A stretch of DNA of 64,000 bases from Hydrogenophaga sp. RAC07 (GTDB taxonomy: Bacteria > Pseudomonadota > Gammaproteobacteria > Burkholderiales > Burkholderiaceae_C). Of this stretch, positions 1-9,671 are shown one piece after another. The notes below the pieces were generated by a model. It saw only the letters and a program-made list of their open reading frames with translations, ran no database searches and was not told the DNA's origin. Within the stretch, counting starts at the first letter, position 1. The number at the start of each line of letters is the position of its first letter. The stretch covers positions 434,001 to 498,000 of the forward strand of contig NZ_CP016449.1 in assembly GCF_001713375.1 (NCBI RefSeq), in the 5' to 3' direction. The translations under genes were made by a program, and so were the position numbers.

Positions 1-136
1 GCCCACGCCACGCCCATTGGGCAAACGCGCGGCCAAAAAAGTCATGATGGAGCAGATGACCCAGGCTGCGGTGGTCCCCACCCACGCGCCCGATGCTGCC
101 AAGGCGACTTTTTCCCACACGAACGAACGTGCCGTC

Positions 137-619
137 ATGACCCCTCCCGTCCCTTCCTCGATCCAGAAAGACCCCAAGCGGGCCAACAACTGGAAGACCC
201 TGCCCGCCGATCAATTGACCGATCAGGACGTGCAGGCCATGCCCGACAGCGAATACATGAGCGATCTGCAGCTGGCCTATTTCCGCCGCAAGCTGTCACA
301 GCTGAAGGCCGACATGCTGGCCAACGCGGGCGAGACCACCGAGCACTTGCGCGAAGACACGGTTGTGGTGCCCGATCCAGCCGATCGCGCCACCATCGAA
401 GAAGAGCATGCCCTGGAGCTGCGCACCCGTGACCGCGAGCGCAAGCTGCTCAAGAAGATCGAACAGGCCATTGTCCGTATCGATTCGGGCGACTACGGTT
501 ACTGCGAAGAGACCGGTGAGCCCATCGGTGTGGGCCGGCTGATGGCCCGCCCGACCGCCAGTCTGTCGCTTGAAGCCCAGCAGCGGCGCGAACTCAAGCA
601 GAAGATGTTCGGGGACTGA
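137..619 (+). CDS. dksA: RNA polymerase-binding transcription factor DksA
   Basis: DksA binds the RNA polymerase secondary channel and, with ppGpp, adjusts transcription of rRNA and amino-acid genes. The sequence has the coiled-coil core (around DPADRATIEEEHALELR), the basic DRERKLLKKI helix and the C-terminal globular part with ARPTASLSLEAQ. The zinc-finger region reads YGYCEETGEP and later SLSLEAQ, so only one of the four classical cysteines (Cys123 from this start) remains. This is the low-cysteine form known from alpha- and betaproteobacteria. The frame is open upstream to the window edge. Other starts (TTG 17, ATG 44 or 47) are possible, because betaproteobacterial DksA often carries a variable N-terminal extension; ATG 137 gives 160 residues, close to the 151 of E. 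coli, but has no good Shine-Dalgarno. Family assignment is secure, the start is not. Confidence 0.9.
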   Translation: MTPPVPSSIQKDPKRANNWKTLPADQLTDQDVQAMPDSEYMSDLQLAYFRRKLSQLKADMLANAGETTEHLREDTVVVPDPADRATIEEEHALELRTRDRERKLLKKIEQAIVRIDSGDYGYCEETGEPIGVGRLMARPTASLSLEAQQRRELKQKMFGD

Positions 620-669
620 TCCTTCCACTTCGATTCCGACTCCGACCCCTTTCCGGCACCCAACCACCC

Positions 670-2496
670 ATGTCCAAGGACGATTCCAACGGCGGCTTTC
701 TCTCGAAGGTGGTGAAGTTCGTGCGTCATCCGACCACGAGCTGGGCCGACCTGGACACGCGCCAGGCCGACCGCGAGAGCGAGTACAGCAAGGCGGCGCT
801 GAAGGAGATGATCGAGCGCAAGCGGCGCAACGACTTCGTGCGCAAGCGTGAATTCGACATGCTGCGCAAGATCCGCAGCCGCGAGGGTACGAGCCCCGAG
901 GGTCCAGGCATGCGGCCTTCGTTCTTCCAGAGCAGCCTGCCCTCCAAGCCCGACGACCGTGCCGAGACGCTGAAGAAGATCGACGAGATCGAAGCCCAGA
1001 TGTCGATGCAGTGGTGGAAGACCAAGGGCCCCGATTCGCTGGTGAGCACCGGTTCCAGCCTCAACCCTGCGGCGGTCAACAATTCGGGTGGCTCGCCGCT
1101 CAAGGCCAAGGAAGAGGTTCCGGCTGCCACGCCAGACCTCCAGGCGCGCAAACGCCAGGCGCAGTACGACGAGACCGAACCCGCTCCGCTGCCTGTGGCC
1201 ACCGGGAAGGCGCAGTTCGGCGCCGCTGACACCCGCAACCCCACCCCGGTCGAGCAAACGCACCCCAGCGCAGCCGCCAAGACCCCTCAGGGTCCAAGCC
1301 GCACCGGCCTGATGGCGCCCACCCAGCCCAGCGAGCTCGGCAGCTCCCATTCCGTCGGCGGTGCGTTTTCCGCGTCGCATTTCTATTCGCTCGACGTGCA
1401 GGAGATCGTTCAGGATCCCGACGTCGAAGAAGCCGCCATCCGTTTCGCCAATGGCGATGACGCGGGCGCCGAACAAGGGTTGATGGAAGTGCTGGGCGAG
1501 GGCGGTGCGAAAGTCGACGAAATCGACGACTGGCTGGCTTTGTTCGACCTCTACCGTGCCACCGGCCAGCTGGCGCCCTTCGAGAGTCGCGCGGTCGATT
1601 TTGTCAACCGCTTCAGCCGTTCCGCTCCCCAGTGGTACGACATGCCGGAGACGGTGTCGTCGATGACCGGGAAGACCTTCACGCCCACCGCCAGCAACAA
1701 CCGCGCGGTCTGGGTGAGCGAAGCCGAGCTGGACGCCCACGCGGTCGGCACATTGCAGAACGTCTTGCTGCGAGCCAAACAGCCCTGGGTGCTCGACTGG
1801 ACGCCCATGGAATCCATGGACCTCAAGGCCGCGCGCGCCTTGCTGGGCATCTTCACGCTCTGGGGCGACCAGGACGTGGAGCTGCGGTTCCTGGGCTCGG
1901 CCGTGTTCCGTGACCTCCTGAAGCACTACACCCCCTCGGGCCGCCGCGATGTGGAGCAGCTCTGGTGGGAACTGCGCATGGCGGTGCTTCGCGTGATGAA
2001 CCGGCCCGACGAGTTCGAGCTGACCGCGCTGGACTTTTGTGTGACCTACGAGGTGTCTCCGCCGGGCTGGGAAAAGCCGCGATGCCACGTCACGTCCATC
2101 ACCGCAGACCGCTCGGACGATGCGGGCCAGTCCGTGTTGAGCGAAGCCGTGCTGGAGGCTGTGCCTTCGGCCTACCCGAGCGAATCTCCGAGCGAGCAGC
2201 CTTCTGAATTCAACCATCTCGGCCTGGTGGAGCTCTCGGGCGAGATCCGGGGCGACCCACAGGCCACGCTGGACATGCTGGAGCGCCGGCTCATGGGCGC
2301 CGACGTGCTGATCATTTCGTGCCGCAACCTGATCCGGGTGGACTTCTCTGCCGCGGGCACCTTGCTCAACTGGGTGTCGCAGCACCACGCCGAGCGGCGT
2401 CTGGTGCAGTTTGTGGACGCGCACCGCCTGGTGTCGGCCTTCTTCCACGTCATCGGCATCACCGAGTACGCCAAGGTTGTGGTCCGCAACGACTGA
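670..2496 (+). CDS. Conserved protein of unknown function with C-terminal STAS-like domain
   Basis: This 608-residue soluble protein lies between dksA and hslV. Visible parts: a charged N-terminal segment rich in Arg and Lys (about residues 30-75), a low-complexity Pro/Ala/Ser linker (about 120-220), a middle region with alternating acidic helices, and a C-terminal ~100 residues (from about [10 protein letters not shown]) with the alternating strand/helix pattern of a STAS domain, including the phrase [17 protein letters not shown] domains usually act in anti-sigma-antagonist or sensor-complex roles, but no partner kinase is nearby. No signal peptide or membrane segment is seen. It begins 50 bp after dksA. 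From memory, similar large proteins sit at this locus in other Burkholderiales; the function is unknown to me. Confidence 0.8.
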   Translation: MSKDDSNGGFLSKVVKFVRHPTTSWADLDTRQADRESEYSKAALKEMIERKRRNDFVRKREFDMLRKIRSREGTSPEGPGMRPSFFQSSLPSKPDDRAETLKKIDEIEAQMSMQWWKTKGPDSLVSTGSSLNPAAVNNSGGSPLKAKEEVPAATPDLQARKRQAQYDETEPAPLPVATGKAQFGAADTRNPTPVEQTHPSAAAKTPQGPSRTGLMAPTQPSELGSSHSVGGAFSASHFYSLDVQEIVQDPDVEEAAIRFANGDDAGAEQGLMEVLGEGGAKVDEIDDWLALFDLYRATGQLAPFESRAVDFVNRFSRSAPQWYDMPETVSSMTGKTFTPTASNNRAVWVSEAELDAHAVGTLQNVLLRAKQPWVLDWTPMESMDLKAARALLGIFTLWGDQDVELRFLGSAVFRDLLKHYTPSGRRDVEQLWWELRMAVLRVMNRPDEFELTALDFCVTYEVSPPGWEKPRCHVTSITADRSDDAGQSVLSEAVLEAVPSAYPSESPSEQPSEFNHLGLVELSGEIRGDPQATLDMLERRLMGADVLIISCRNLIRVDFSAAGTLLNWVSQHHAERRLVQFVDAHRLVSAFFHVIGITEYAKVVVRND

Positions 2497-2517
2497 TCCG
2501 CATCGCGCGGTTCACAC

Positions 2518-2536
2518 ACGTTGTTTCAAACAACGT
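2518..2536. promoter_or_regulatory. Palindrome upstream of hslV
   Basis: In the 86-bp gap before hslV, ACGTTGTTT and AAACAACGT form perfect 9-bp arms around a single C. A second, GC-rich hairpin follows (CCGGGG at 2539-2544 with CCCCGG at 2557-2562). The pair could end the upstream transcript or lie in the hslV leader. It has no T-run, so a terminator is not established. Confidence 0.4.
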
Positions 2537-2582
2537 CGCCGGGGACAGTTGCAGGCCCCCGGATCAACCCCAACTGAAAGCC

Positions 2583-3128
2583 ATGGAATCATTTCACGGA
2601 ACCACGATCGTCTGCGTGCGTCGACAGACGCCTGAAGGCATTCAGGTCGCCATCGGTGGCGACGGCCAGGTCACCCTGGGCCACATCATCGTCAAGGGCA
2701 CAGCCCGCAAGGTACGCAAGCTGCACCACGACAAGGTGCTGGCCGGATTTGCCGGCGCCACGGCCGACGCCTTCACATTGTTCGAGCGCTTTGAAGCCAA
2801 GCTGGAAAAACACCAGGGGCACCTGGTGCGCGCCGCCATCGAGCTCACGCGCGACTGGCGCACCGACCGCGTGCTGCGCCGCCTGGAGGCCATGCTCGCC
2901 GTGGCCGATCAGAGTGCCTCACTGATCATCACCGGCAACGGTGATGTGCTGGAGCCCGAACACGGCATTGTGGCCATCGGATCGGGTGGGGCCTACGCGC
3001 AGGCCGCGGCGAAAGCACTGCTGGACCATACCGAGCTCAGCGCCGAGGACATCGTTCGTCGCTCCCTTGGTATTGCGGGCGAGCTTTGCATCTACACCAA
3101 CATGAATCACACGGTGGAGGTGCTCTGA
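2583..3128 (+). CDS. hslV: ATP-dependent protease peptidase subunit HslV (ClpQ)
   Basis: HslV is the N-terminal-threonine peptidase that stacks with the HslU ATPase to degrade unfolded and regulatory proteins in the cytoplasm. The 181-residue product begins MESFHG and then TTIVCVRR, so a six-residue propeptide probably precedes the catalytic Thr7, where E. coli removes only Met. The family phrases [24 protein letters not shown] and NGDVLEPE are all present, as is the conserved C-terminus with the IYTNMNH segment. hslU starts 1 bp after its stop, so the two are surely cotranscribed and translationally coupled. Confidence 0.97.
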   Translation: MESFHGTTIVCVRRQTPEGIQVAIGGDGQVTLGHIIVKGTARKVRKLHHDKVLAGFAGATADAFTLFERFEAKLEKHQGHLVRAAIELTRDWRTDRVLRRLEAMLAVADQSASLIITGNGDVLEPEHGIVAIGSGGAYAQAAAKALLDHTELSAEDIVRRSLGIAGELCIYTNMNHTVEVL

Positions 3129-3129
3129 C

Positions 3130-4464
3130 ATGTCATCCATGACGCCGCAAGAGATCGTTTCCGAACTCGACCGTTTCATCATCGGACAGAAGGGCGCCAA
3201 ACGCGCCGTGGCCATTGCGTTGCGCAACCGCTGGCGGCGCCAGCAGGTCGACGACAAGCTGCGGCCCGAGATCACGCCCAAGAACATCCTCATGATCGGC
3301 CCCACCGGGGTGGGAAAGACCGAGATCGCGCGCCGCCTGGCACGGTTGGCGGACGCGCCCTTCATCAAGGTCGAGGCCACCAAGTTCACCGAAGTGGGTT
3401 ACGTGGGCAAGGATGTGGACAGCATCATCCGCGACCTGGCCGAGATCGCGATCAAACAAACGCGCGAAGTGGAGATGCGCAAACAACGCGTGCGCGCCGA
3501 AGATGCGGCCGAAGACCGCATCCTGGACATCCTCATTCCACCGGCCCGCAGCGCGGAACCAACGACCAACGTGGTGCCGCTGCCCGAGAGCACCGCGCGG
3601 CAGAACTTCCGCAAGAAGCTGCGCGAAGGCGACCTGAACGAGCGCGAGATCGAGATCGACCTGCTGGAAGCGCGCCCTGCCATGGAGATCATGGGCCCGG
3701 CCGGCATGGAAGAGATGGCCGAGCAACTGCGCGGCATGTTCAGCCAGATTGGCGCCGGCAAGCGGCAGACCCGCAAGCTCAAGATCGGTGAAGCCATGAA
3801 ACTGCTGATCGACGAAGAGGCGGGCAAACTGGTCAATGAAGACGACATCAAGACCCGCGCCCTGCACAACGCAGAGCAGAACGGCATCGTCTTCATCGAC
3901 GAGATCGACAAGGTGACCTCGCGCAGCGATTCCGGCAGCGCCGAGGTCTCGCGCCAGGGCGTGCAGCGCGACCTGTTGCCGCTGGTGGAAGGCACGACCG
4001 TGACCACCAAGTACGGTGTGATCAAGACCGACCACATCCTCTTCATCGCCAGCGGCGCCTTCCACCTGGCCAAGCCGAGCGATCTCATCCCCGAGCTGCA
4101 GGGTCGCTTTCCGATCCGGGTGGAGTTGCAGTCGCTCTCGGTCGATGACTTCGAGGCCATCCTCACCCAGACCCACGCCTCGCTGGTGCGCCAATACCAG
4201 GCACTGCTGGCCACCGAAGGTGTGACGCTCGAGTTTTCGCCCGAAGGTATTCGCCAGCTCGCGCAGATCGCCTGTGACGTGAACGAGCGCACCGAAAACA
4301 TCGGCGCGCGCCGCCTGGCCACGGTGATGGAGCATCTGCTCGACGAGGTGAGCTTTGACGCCACCAAGTTGCAGGGCCAGACCATCACCATCGATGCGGA
4401 CTATGTGAACGGGCGCCTGGCCGCGCTCAGCCGCAACGAAGACCTCTCGCGCTACATCCTTTGA
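3130..4464 (+). CDS. hslU: ATP-dependent protease ATPase subunit HslU (ClpY)
   Basis: HslU is the AAA+ unfoldase ring that feeds substrates to HslV. Over 444 residues it shows Walker A GPTGVGKT at 57-64, the pore loop GYVG at 90-93, the I domain (roughly 110-240, charged and helical), Walker B with Asp257-Glu258 (VFIDEID), the arginine-finger region [11 protein letters not shown], sensor 2 around NIGARRL, and the conserved C-terminal tail ending RYIL that docks into HslV. Length matches E. coli (443). It is the last gene before a ~315-bp gap leading to the dcw cluster. Confidence 0.98.
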   Translation: MSSMTPQEIVSELDRFIIGQKGAKRAVAIALRNRWRRQQVDDKLRPEITPKNILMIGPTGVGKTEIARRLARLADAPFIKVEATKFTEVGYVGKDVDSIIRDLAEIAIKQTREVEMRKQRVRAEDAAEDRILDILIPPARSAEPTTNVVPLPESTARQNFRKKLREGDLNEREIEIDLLEARPAMEIMGPAGMEEMAEQLRGMFSQIGAGKRQTRKLKIGEAMKLLIDEEAGKLVNEDDIKTRALHNAEQNGIVFIDEIDKVTSRSDSGSAEVSRQGVQRDLLPLVEGTTVTTKYGVIKTDHILFIASGAFHLAKPSDLIPELQGRFPIRVELQSLSVDDFEAILTQTHASLVRQYQALLATEGVTLEFSPEGIRQLAQIACDVNERTENIGARRLATVMEHLLDEVSFDATKLQGQTITIDADYVNGRLAALSRNEDLSRYIL

Positions 4465-4501
4465 GCGCGTGTCGGACCCCCGCCGGGTTCGACAACCCCA
4501 A

Positions 4502-4552
4502 GGCCACCAACGCAAGCCGTTGGTCGGCCGCTCTCGCAGCCGGCACCCGGCT
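4502..4552 (+). terminator. Two tandem hairpins after hslU (possible terminator)
   Basis: About 38 bp after hslU, ACCAACG (4506-4512) pairs with CGTTGGT (4518-4524), extended by flanking GGCC arms with one bulge. AGCCGG (4538-4543) then pairs with CCGGCT (4547-4552). Neither is followed by a clear T-run, so Rho-independent termination is uncertain. The location between two transcription units fits. Confidence 0.4.
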
Positions 4553-4724
4553 GGACGACCCCGGACCCCGCAGGGTTTTGAAGCATCACTTGCAGAGGTG
4601 GTTGTAAGTGCTTGCTTTTAATGCATTTTTGATCCAAAAAACGGCTTCAAAATGTATCCTAAGTGGTTGATTTCATTGGAAAAAATTTGTCGCCGCTGAG
4701 TTGCATGCCTTGGTTTTCCTGATA

Positions 4725-4760
4725 AAGTGGAAAAAAGTGCATTTAAGTGGTGAAAAGTGT
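4725..4760 (+). promoter_or_regulatory. Putative MraZ operator: four AAGTG repeats at exact 10-bp spacing
   Basis: AAGTG occurs at 4725, 4735, 4745 and 4755, one helical turn apart, directly before the mraZ start at 4780. In E. coli and other bacteria MraZ binds direct repeats (TGGGN) separated by 5 bp, which is also a 10-bp period, upstream of its own gene. The same AAGTG core appears singly at 4606 and 4661. I infer that this array is the autoregulatory MraZ operator of the dcw operon. The rest of the ~315-bp gap after hslU is relatively A/T-rich near 4610-4700 and probably holds the promoter, but I cannot place a convincing -35/-10 pair. Confidence 0.7.
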
Positions 4761-4779
4761 TTTCCAAGGATTGATCGCG

Positions 4780-5205
4780 GTGTTTCAGGGTGCTTCTTCT
4801 CTCAGTCTCGACGCCAAGGGTCGGCTCTCGGTGCCAACCCGGCACCGCGACGCCCTGAGCGCGGCTGCGAGCCAGCTCACCATCACCAAACACCCCCACG
4901 GCTGCCTGATGATTTTCCCCCGCAGCGCGTGGGAGCAGTTCCGCGATCGCATCGCCTCGCTGCCCATGCAGGCGCAGTGGTGGAAGCGCATTTTTCTGGG
5001 CAATGCCATGGACGTGGAGATGGACGGCACCGGCCGCGTGCTGGTTTCGCCCGAGTTGCGCGCTGGCGCCGGCATCACCAAAGACGTGGTGCTGCTCGGC
5101 ATGGGCGCCTATTTCGAACTGTGGGACGCGCAGGTGTACGCTGCCCAGGAAGCCGAAGCGATGAAGGCCGACATGCCCGATGTCTTCAAGGACTTCTCTT
5201 TCTAA
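4780..5205 (+). CDS. mraZ: Transcriptional regulator/division protein MraZ
   Basis: MraZ is an AbrB-fold DNA-binding protein and first gene of the dcw cluster; it represses the cluster's own promoter. I chose GTG 4780 (141 residues, starting [17 protein letters not shown]). It aligns with the family N-terminus and has AAGGA at 4766-4770 nine bases upstream. An earlier in-frame GTG at 4747 would start inside the repeated operator. The two SpoVT/AbrB-like repeats are visible: [14 protein letters not shown] near the N-terminus and [13 protein letters not shown] in the second half. The C-terminal DVFKDFSF is typical of betaproteobacterial MraZ. rsmH starts 5 bp downstream. Confidence 0.95.
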   Translation: MFQGASSLSLDAKGRLSVPTRHRDALSAAASQLTITKHPHGCLMIFPRSAWEQFRDRIASLPMQAQWWKRIFLGNAMDVEMDGTGRVLVSPELRAGAGITKDVVLLGMGAYFELWDAQVYAAQEAEAMKADMPDVFKDFSF

Positions 5206-5210
5206 GGGCG

Positions 5211-6137
5211 ATGGTGCAAGGCACATGGATTCATCAAACCGTCCTGTTGAACGAAGCCGTGCAAGCACTGGCGATCAACCCGGACGGTCATTACGTCGAC
5301 GCCACGTTCGGGCGCGGCGGTCATTCGCGCCTCATCCTCGAGCAGCTGTCCCGTCAAGGGCGGCTGACCGTCTTCGACAAAGATCCGCAGGCGGTGGAAG
5401 CCGCTCAGGCGTTGGCCGCCAACGATGCACGCATCGCCATCCGCCACGAGGGCTTTGCCCACCTGGGCGAACTGGGGGCGGCCAGTGTGGACGGGGTTCT
5501 CATGGACCTCGGCGTGAGTTCGCCGCAGATCGACGACCCCGAGAGGGGTTTTTCTTTTCGCAACGATGGCCCCCTGGACATGCGCATGGACACCACGCGC
5601 GGCCAGAGCGTTGCTCAGTGGCTGGAAACGGCCGAAGTTTCAACCCTGTCGGAGGTCATCCGTGACTATGGCGAAGAACGGTTTGCTCAACCGATTGCAA
5701 AGGCGATTGATCGTCGCCGACAGGAACGGGGCCCTTTTCGAACCACCCGTGAGTTGGCCGAAGTCGTGGCTGGCGCGGTCAAAACCCGCGAGCCGGGCAA
5801 GGACCCTGCAACGCGCACATTTCAGGCTTTTCGGATTTTCATCAACGCCGAGCTTGAAGAGCTGCAACAAGCGCTAGAAGCCAGCCTGCACGTCTTGCGC
5901 CCCACAGGACACCTGGTGGTGATCAGCTTCCACTCGCTCGAAGACCGCATGGTCAAGCAGTTCATGGCCCGCCATTCGCGCGCCGTGGTGGACCGCCGCG
6001 TGCCGTTTGCCGAGCCTGCACCCATGGCGTTGCGGGGCTTGAAGCGCGTGATGCCATCGGACGACGAGGTCAAGGGCAATCCGCGTTCGCGCAGCGCGGT
6101 GATGCGCGTGGCTGAGAGAACCGAGGCTGCGCCGTGA
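5211..6137 (+). CDS. rsmH: 16S rRNA (cytosine(1402)-N(4))-methyltransferase RsmH (MraW)
   Basis: RsmH methylates N4 of C1402 in the 16S rRNA P-site using S-adenosylmethionine. The 308-residue product has the SAM-binding loop [10 protein letters not shown] at about 30-39, the motif [15 protein letters not shown], the DxRMD-type segment GPLDMRMD, and the C-terminal [11 protein letters not shown] motif of the MraW family. Start ATG 5211 lies 5 bp after the mraZ stop. Its stop overlaps the GTG start of ftsL in a GTGA junction, consistent with coupled translation. Confidence 0.97.
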   Translation: MVQGTWIHQTVLLNEAVQALAINPDGHYVDATFGRGGHSRLILEQLSRQGRLTVFDKDPQAVEAAQALAANDARIAIRHEGFAHLGELGAASVDGVLMDLGVSSPQIDDPERGFSFRNDGPLDMRMDTTRGQSVAQWLETAEVSTLSEVIRDYGEERFAQPIAKAIDRRRQERGPFRTTRELAEVVAGAVKTREPGKDPATRTFQAFRIFINAELEELQQALEASLHVLRPTGHLVVISFHSLEDRMVKQFMARHSRAVVDRRVPFAEPAPMALRGLKRVMPSDDEVKGNPRSRSAVMRVAERTEAAP

Positions 6138-6430
6138 TCAGACTCAATCTTGTGTTGCTGCTCGCCGTGATCGCCAGCGCCTTCTACCTGGTGCACACGC
6201 AGTACGAGTCGCGTCGTCTCTATGCCGCGCTCGACCGCTCGCAGGCGCAGACACGCAAGCTCGATGCCGAACACGAGCAGCTGCAGGTGCAAAAACGCGC
6301 GCAGGCCACACCCGCGCGTGTGCAGCAGCTGGCCACGCGCCAGTTGCAGATGCGCCCGGTCACGCCGGGTGTGACGCAGTACGTGACGGTGTTCGAGCCT
6401 TCGGTGCCTGCGGAGGCCGCCGCCAAATGA
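6134..6430 (+). CDS. ftsL: Cell division protein FtsL
   Basis: FtsL is a small bitopic protein that forms the FtsQLB complex and helps activate FtsWI. The 98-residue product has a short cytoplasmic start, one membrane segment (about residues 4-20, [17 protein letters not shown]) and a periplasmic coiled coil rich in Gln, Arg and Leu. The sequence is poorly conserved in general; identification rests on size, topology and position between rsmH and ftsI. It starts at GTG 6134 overlapping the rsmH stop, and its own stop overlaps the ftsI ATG. Confidence 0.92.
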   Translation: MIRLNLVLLLAVIASAFYLVHTQYESRRLYAALDRSQAQTRKLDAEHEQLQVQKRAQATPARVQQLATRQLQMRPVTPGVTQYVTVFEPSVPAEAAAK

Positions 6431-8160
6431 GCCGCAGCATCAACTACAGCGCCAGTCCGCTGCTGGCCAGCAAGACGCCGGTGTGGCGCAGCAAGTTCAT
6501 TGTTGCGGCGCTGGCGGTGGCGTTTGCGGGACTCGCCGGGCGGGCCGCTTACGTGCAGGTGTTCGGCAACGACTTCTTCCAGCGCCAGGGCGAGGTGCGT
6601 TTTGCCCGCACGCTGGAGCTGCCCGCCAACCGCGGCCGCGTGCTCGACCGCAACGGCCTCATCCTGGCCTCCAGCGTGGTGGCACAAAGCATCTGGGCGA
6701 TTCCCGAAGACGTGGACCGCGCCGATCCCAAGCTGCGCCAGCTGGCCAAACTGCTGGAGATGCCACTGGCCGACCTGCGCAAGCGCCTCGCGGTGGAGGA
6801 CAAGACCTTTGTGTGGATCAAGCGCCAGGTCGACGAGCCCGTGGCCAAGGAAATCGCCGCGCTGGGCATCAAGGGCTTTCACCAGCGCCGCGAGTACAAG
6901 CGCCAGTACCCCGAGGGTGAAGCGGCCGCGCATGTGGTCGGTTTCACCAACGTGGAAGACCGTGGGCAGGAGGGCGTGGAACTGGCCTTCAACCAGCAGC
7001 TCTCGGGCAAGAACGGATCGCGCCGCGTCATCAAGGACCGGCTGGGCCGCGTGGTGGAAGACGTGCGCGATGTGGTGCCGCCGGTGGACGGTCCCGATCT
7101 GCAGCTCTCCATCGACAGCAAGGTGCAGTACTTCGCCTACCAGAAGCTCAAGGAAGCGGTGCAGACCCACAAGGCGCGCGCCGGCAGCGTGGTGGTGCTC
7201 GACACCCAGACCGGCGAAGTGCTGGCCCTGGCCAACTACCCGAGCTACAACCCCAACCGCCGTGTGAACCTCAGCGGCGAGCAGCTGCGCAACCGTGTGC
7301 TCACCGACAGTTTCGAGCCCGGCTCGACCATGAAACCCTTCATCACCGCGCTGGCGCTGGACAAGGGCATGGTCACGCCCAACACGCCGATCAACACCGC
7401 GCCGGGCCGCATCACCATCGGCGGCTCCACCATCAGCGACTCGCACCCGAACGAGGTGCTCACGGTCGCGCAGGTGATCCAGAAGTCGAGCAACGTGGGC
7501 ACGGTCAAGCTCGCCATGCAGATGAGCCCGCGCGAGATGTGGGAAACCTACGCACAGGCTGGTTTCGGCCAAAAACCGCAGGTGCCGTTTCCCGGCGCCG
7601 TGACCGGTCGCCTGCGCCCCTACAAGACCTGGCGCCCGATCGAACAGGCCACCATGAGCTACGGCTACGGCCTTTCGGCTTCGCTGTTCCAGCTCGCACA
7701 GGCCTACACCGTGTTTGCACGGGACGGCGAGCTGATCCCGGTGACGCTGCAGAAATCGGACGAGCCGGTCAGCGGCGTGCGCGTGTTCAGCGAGAAGAAC
7801 GCGGTCGCGGTGCGCACCATGCTGCAAATGGCCGCAGGTCCTGGCGGCACCGGTTCGCGCGCACAGACCATGGGCTACTCGGTCGGCGGCAAGTCGGGCA
7901 CCGCGCGCAAGCAGGAAGGCAAGGGCTACGCCGACAAGAAGTACCGCAGCTTTTTCGTGGGCCTGGCGCCGGTGGAGTCGCCGCGCATCGTGGTCGCCGT
8001 GATGGTGGATGAGCCTGGCAACGGCGCCTACTACGGCGGCCTGGTGGCCGCGCCCGTGTTCAGCGAAACCGTGCAGCAGACCCTGCGCATCCTCGGCGTG
8101 CAGCCCGACATGAGCGTGAAGCCGCAGATCGTCACCGACGTGGTCGAGGAGTCGTTCTGA
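6427..8160 (+). CDS. ftsI: Septal peptidoglycan transpeptidase FtsI (PBP3)
   Basis: FtsI crosslinks septal peptidoglycan in complex with FtsW. The 577-residue protein has an N-terminal membrane anchor (about 25-44), the pedestal domain containing NRGRVLDRNG, and a penicillin-binding transpeptidase domain. Its three active-site motifs are STMK (Ser300-Lys303, the acyl-ester serine), SSN (354-356) and KSGT (489-492). Length matches class B PBP3 proteins. Start ATG 6427 overlaps the ftsL stop (ATGA), and the stop overlaps murE (TGATG). Confidence 0.97.
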   Translation: MSRSINYSASPLLASKTPVWRSKFIVAALAVAFAGLAGRAAYVQVFGNDFFQRQGEVRFARTLELPANRGRVLDRNGLILASSVVAQSIWAIPEDVDRADPKLRQLAKLLEMPLADLRKRLAVEDKTFVWIKRQVDEPVAKEIAALGIKGFHQRREYKRQYPEGEAAAHVVGFTNVEDRGQEGVELAFNQQLSGKNGSRRVIKDRLGRVVEDVRDVVPPVDGPDLQLSIDSKVQYFAYQKLKEAVQTHKARAGSVVVLDTQTGEVLALANYPSYNPNRRVNLSGEQLRNRVLTDSFEPGSTMKPFITALALDKGMVTPNTPINTAPGRITIGGSTISDSHPNEVLTVAQVIQKSSNVGTVKLAMQMSPREMWETYAQAGFGQKPQVPFPGAVTGRLRPYKTWRPIEQATMSYGYGLSASLFQLAQAYTVFARDGELIPVTLQKSDEPVSGVRVFSEKNAVAVRTMLQMAAGPGGTGSRAQTMGYSVGGKSGTARKQEGKGYADKKYRSFFVGLAPVESPRIVVAVMVDEPGNGAYYGGLVAAPVFSETVQQTLRILGVQPDMSVKPQIVTDVVEESF

Positions 8161-9671
8161 TGCAGACGATGGACCAGGCCCGGGACGTGGCCGCGTGGTT
8201 GCGCACCACCGTGACCGGTGCGCTGCACTGCGACAGCCGCCGCCTTCAGCCGGGCGATGGTTTTGTGGCCTGGCCGGGTGCCGCCACCGACGGTCGTCGC
8301 TATGTGAACGCCGCGCTGGCCGCGGGCGCCGTGGCCGCGCTGGTCGAACTGGATGGTGTGGAGGCCTTCGGTCTGGAAGACGCCCGCGTGCTCGCCGTGC
8401 CCGGCCTCAAGGCCCAGGCCGGCGCCATCGCCAATGAGTTTCATGGCCGACCGAGCGCTGCGCTCGATGTGCTCGCCATCACCGGCACCAACGGCAAAAC
8501 GTCGTGTGCCTGGTGGACCGCACAACTGCTCTCGGTGTGCGCGCGTTCCTGTGCCGTGGTCGGCACCCTGGGCATGGGCCAACCGGGCTCGGCACTGGTG
8601 CCCACGGGGCTCACCACGCCCGACCCGGTGATGTTGCAGCAGCAACTGCGCGCATTTGTGGACGAAGGTCTGAAGGCCTGCGCCATCGAAGCCTCGTCCA
8701 TCGGGCTGGTTGAAGGCCGTCTGAACGCCACGCAGGTGCGCGTGGCGGTGTTCACCAATTTCACGCAGGACCACCTCGATTTCCACGGCAGCATGGACGC
8801 CTACTGGGACGCCAAGGCCGCGTTGTTCGACTGGCCGGGTCTGGCCGCTGCGGTGATCAACATCGACGATGCGCGCGGCGCTCGACTGGCAGATCCGTTG
8901 GCCGGTCGCGCGCTGGACCTGTGGACCGTGGGCATCGAATCGCCCGCGCGCCTGAACGCCGTGAACGTCAGTTTCACCCACGCTGGCATGGCCTTCGACG
9001 TGGTCGAGCGGGATGCACAAGGCGCCGAGCTGGACCGCCACAGCCTGCAGGTGCCGCTGGTGGGCCGCTACAACGTGTCCAACCTGCTGTGTGTGCTCGC
9101 CTCGGCGCGCGCGCTGGGCGTGTCGCTGCAGCAGGCCGTCAAGGCCTGCGGCGCACTCACCCCGGTGCCCGGTCGCATGGAGCAGGCCGAAGCCGCGGCC
9201 GCCGATCAACCTCTGGTGCTGGTGGACTACGCCCACACGCCCGACGCGCTCGACAAGGCGTTGCAGGCTCTGCAGCCGCTGGTGTCCCAACGTGGTGGCG
9301 CCCTCTGGGTGGTGGTGGGCTGCGGCGGCGACCGCGATGCCGGCAAACGCCCGCTCATGGCGGCCGTGGCCGAGCGCGAAGCTGCGCACGTGGTGCTCAC
9401 CAGCGACAACCCGCGCAGCGAGGACCCGATCCACATCCTGGGCCAGATGATCGTGGGCCTTTCACAGCCCGGCGCGGCGCTGGTCGAGCCCGACCGCGCT
9501 GCCGCGATTGCCATGGCGGTGGCGCGCGCGCAAGCCGCCGACGTGGTGCTCATCGCCGGCAAGGGCCATGAGGACTACCAGGACATCCATGGTGTGAAGA
9601 CGCCGTTCTCCGATCGGGTTCACGCGCGGCTGGCGCTGGCGGCCCGCGCAGCGCAGGGAGCCCCCGCATGA
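8160..9671 (+). CDS. murE: UDP-MurNAc-L-Ala-D-Glu:meso-diaminopimelate ligase MurE
   Basis: MurE adds meso-diaminopimelate to the peptidoglycan precursor in the cytoplasm. The 503-residue Mur ligase shows the ATP loop GTNGKT (109-114), the central-domain motif NFTQDHLDFHG with the carbamylated-lysine region after it, and DNPR at 416-419, the signature of a DAP-specific rather than lysine-specific enzyme. ATG 8160 overlaps the ftsI stop. A second Met three codons later is possible. The 3' end overlaps murF by 4 bp. Confidence 0.97.
   Translation: MQTMDQARDVAAWLRTTVTGALHCDSRRLQPGDGFVAWPGAATDGRRYVNAALAAGAVAALVELDGVEAFGLEDARVLAVPGLKAQAGAIANEFHGRPSAALDVLAITGTNGKTSCAWWTAQLLSVCARSCAVVGTLGMGQPGSALVPTGLTTPDPVMLQQQLRAFVDEGLKACAIEASSIGLVEGRLNATQVRVAVFTNFTQDHLDFHGSMDAYWDAKAALFDWPGLAAAVINIDDARGARLADPLAGRALDLWTVGIESPARLNAVNVSFTHAGMAFDVVERDAQGAELDRHSLQVPLVGRYNVSNLLCVLASARALGVSLQQAVKACGALTPVPGRMEQAEAAAADQPLVLVDYAHTPDALDKALQALQPLVSQRGGALWVVVGCGGDRDAGKRPLMAAVAEREAAHVVLTSDNPRSEDPIHILGQMIVGLSQPGAALVEPDRAAAIAMAVARAQAADVVLIAGKGHEDYQDIHGVKTPFSDRVHARLALAARAAQGAPA

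Noticed and set aside
499..2448. 649-codon open frame on the minus strand opposite the STAS-like gene
   Set aside because: High-GC codon shadow of the plus-strand gene; low-complexity His/Arg/Gly-rich product with no family motif.
6220..7827. 535-codon minus-strand frame opposite ftsL/ftsI
   Set aside because: Shadow of essential plus-strand genes with full motif sets.
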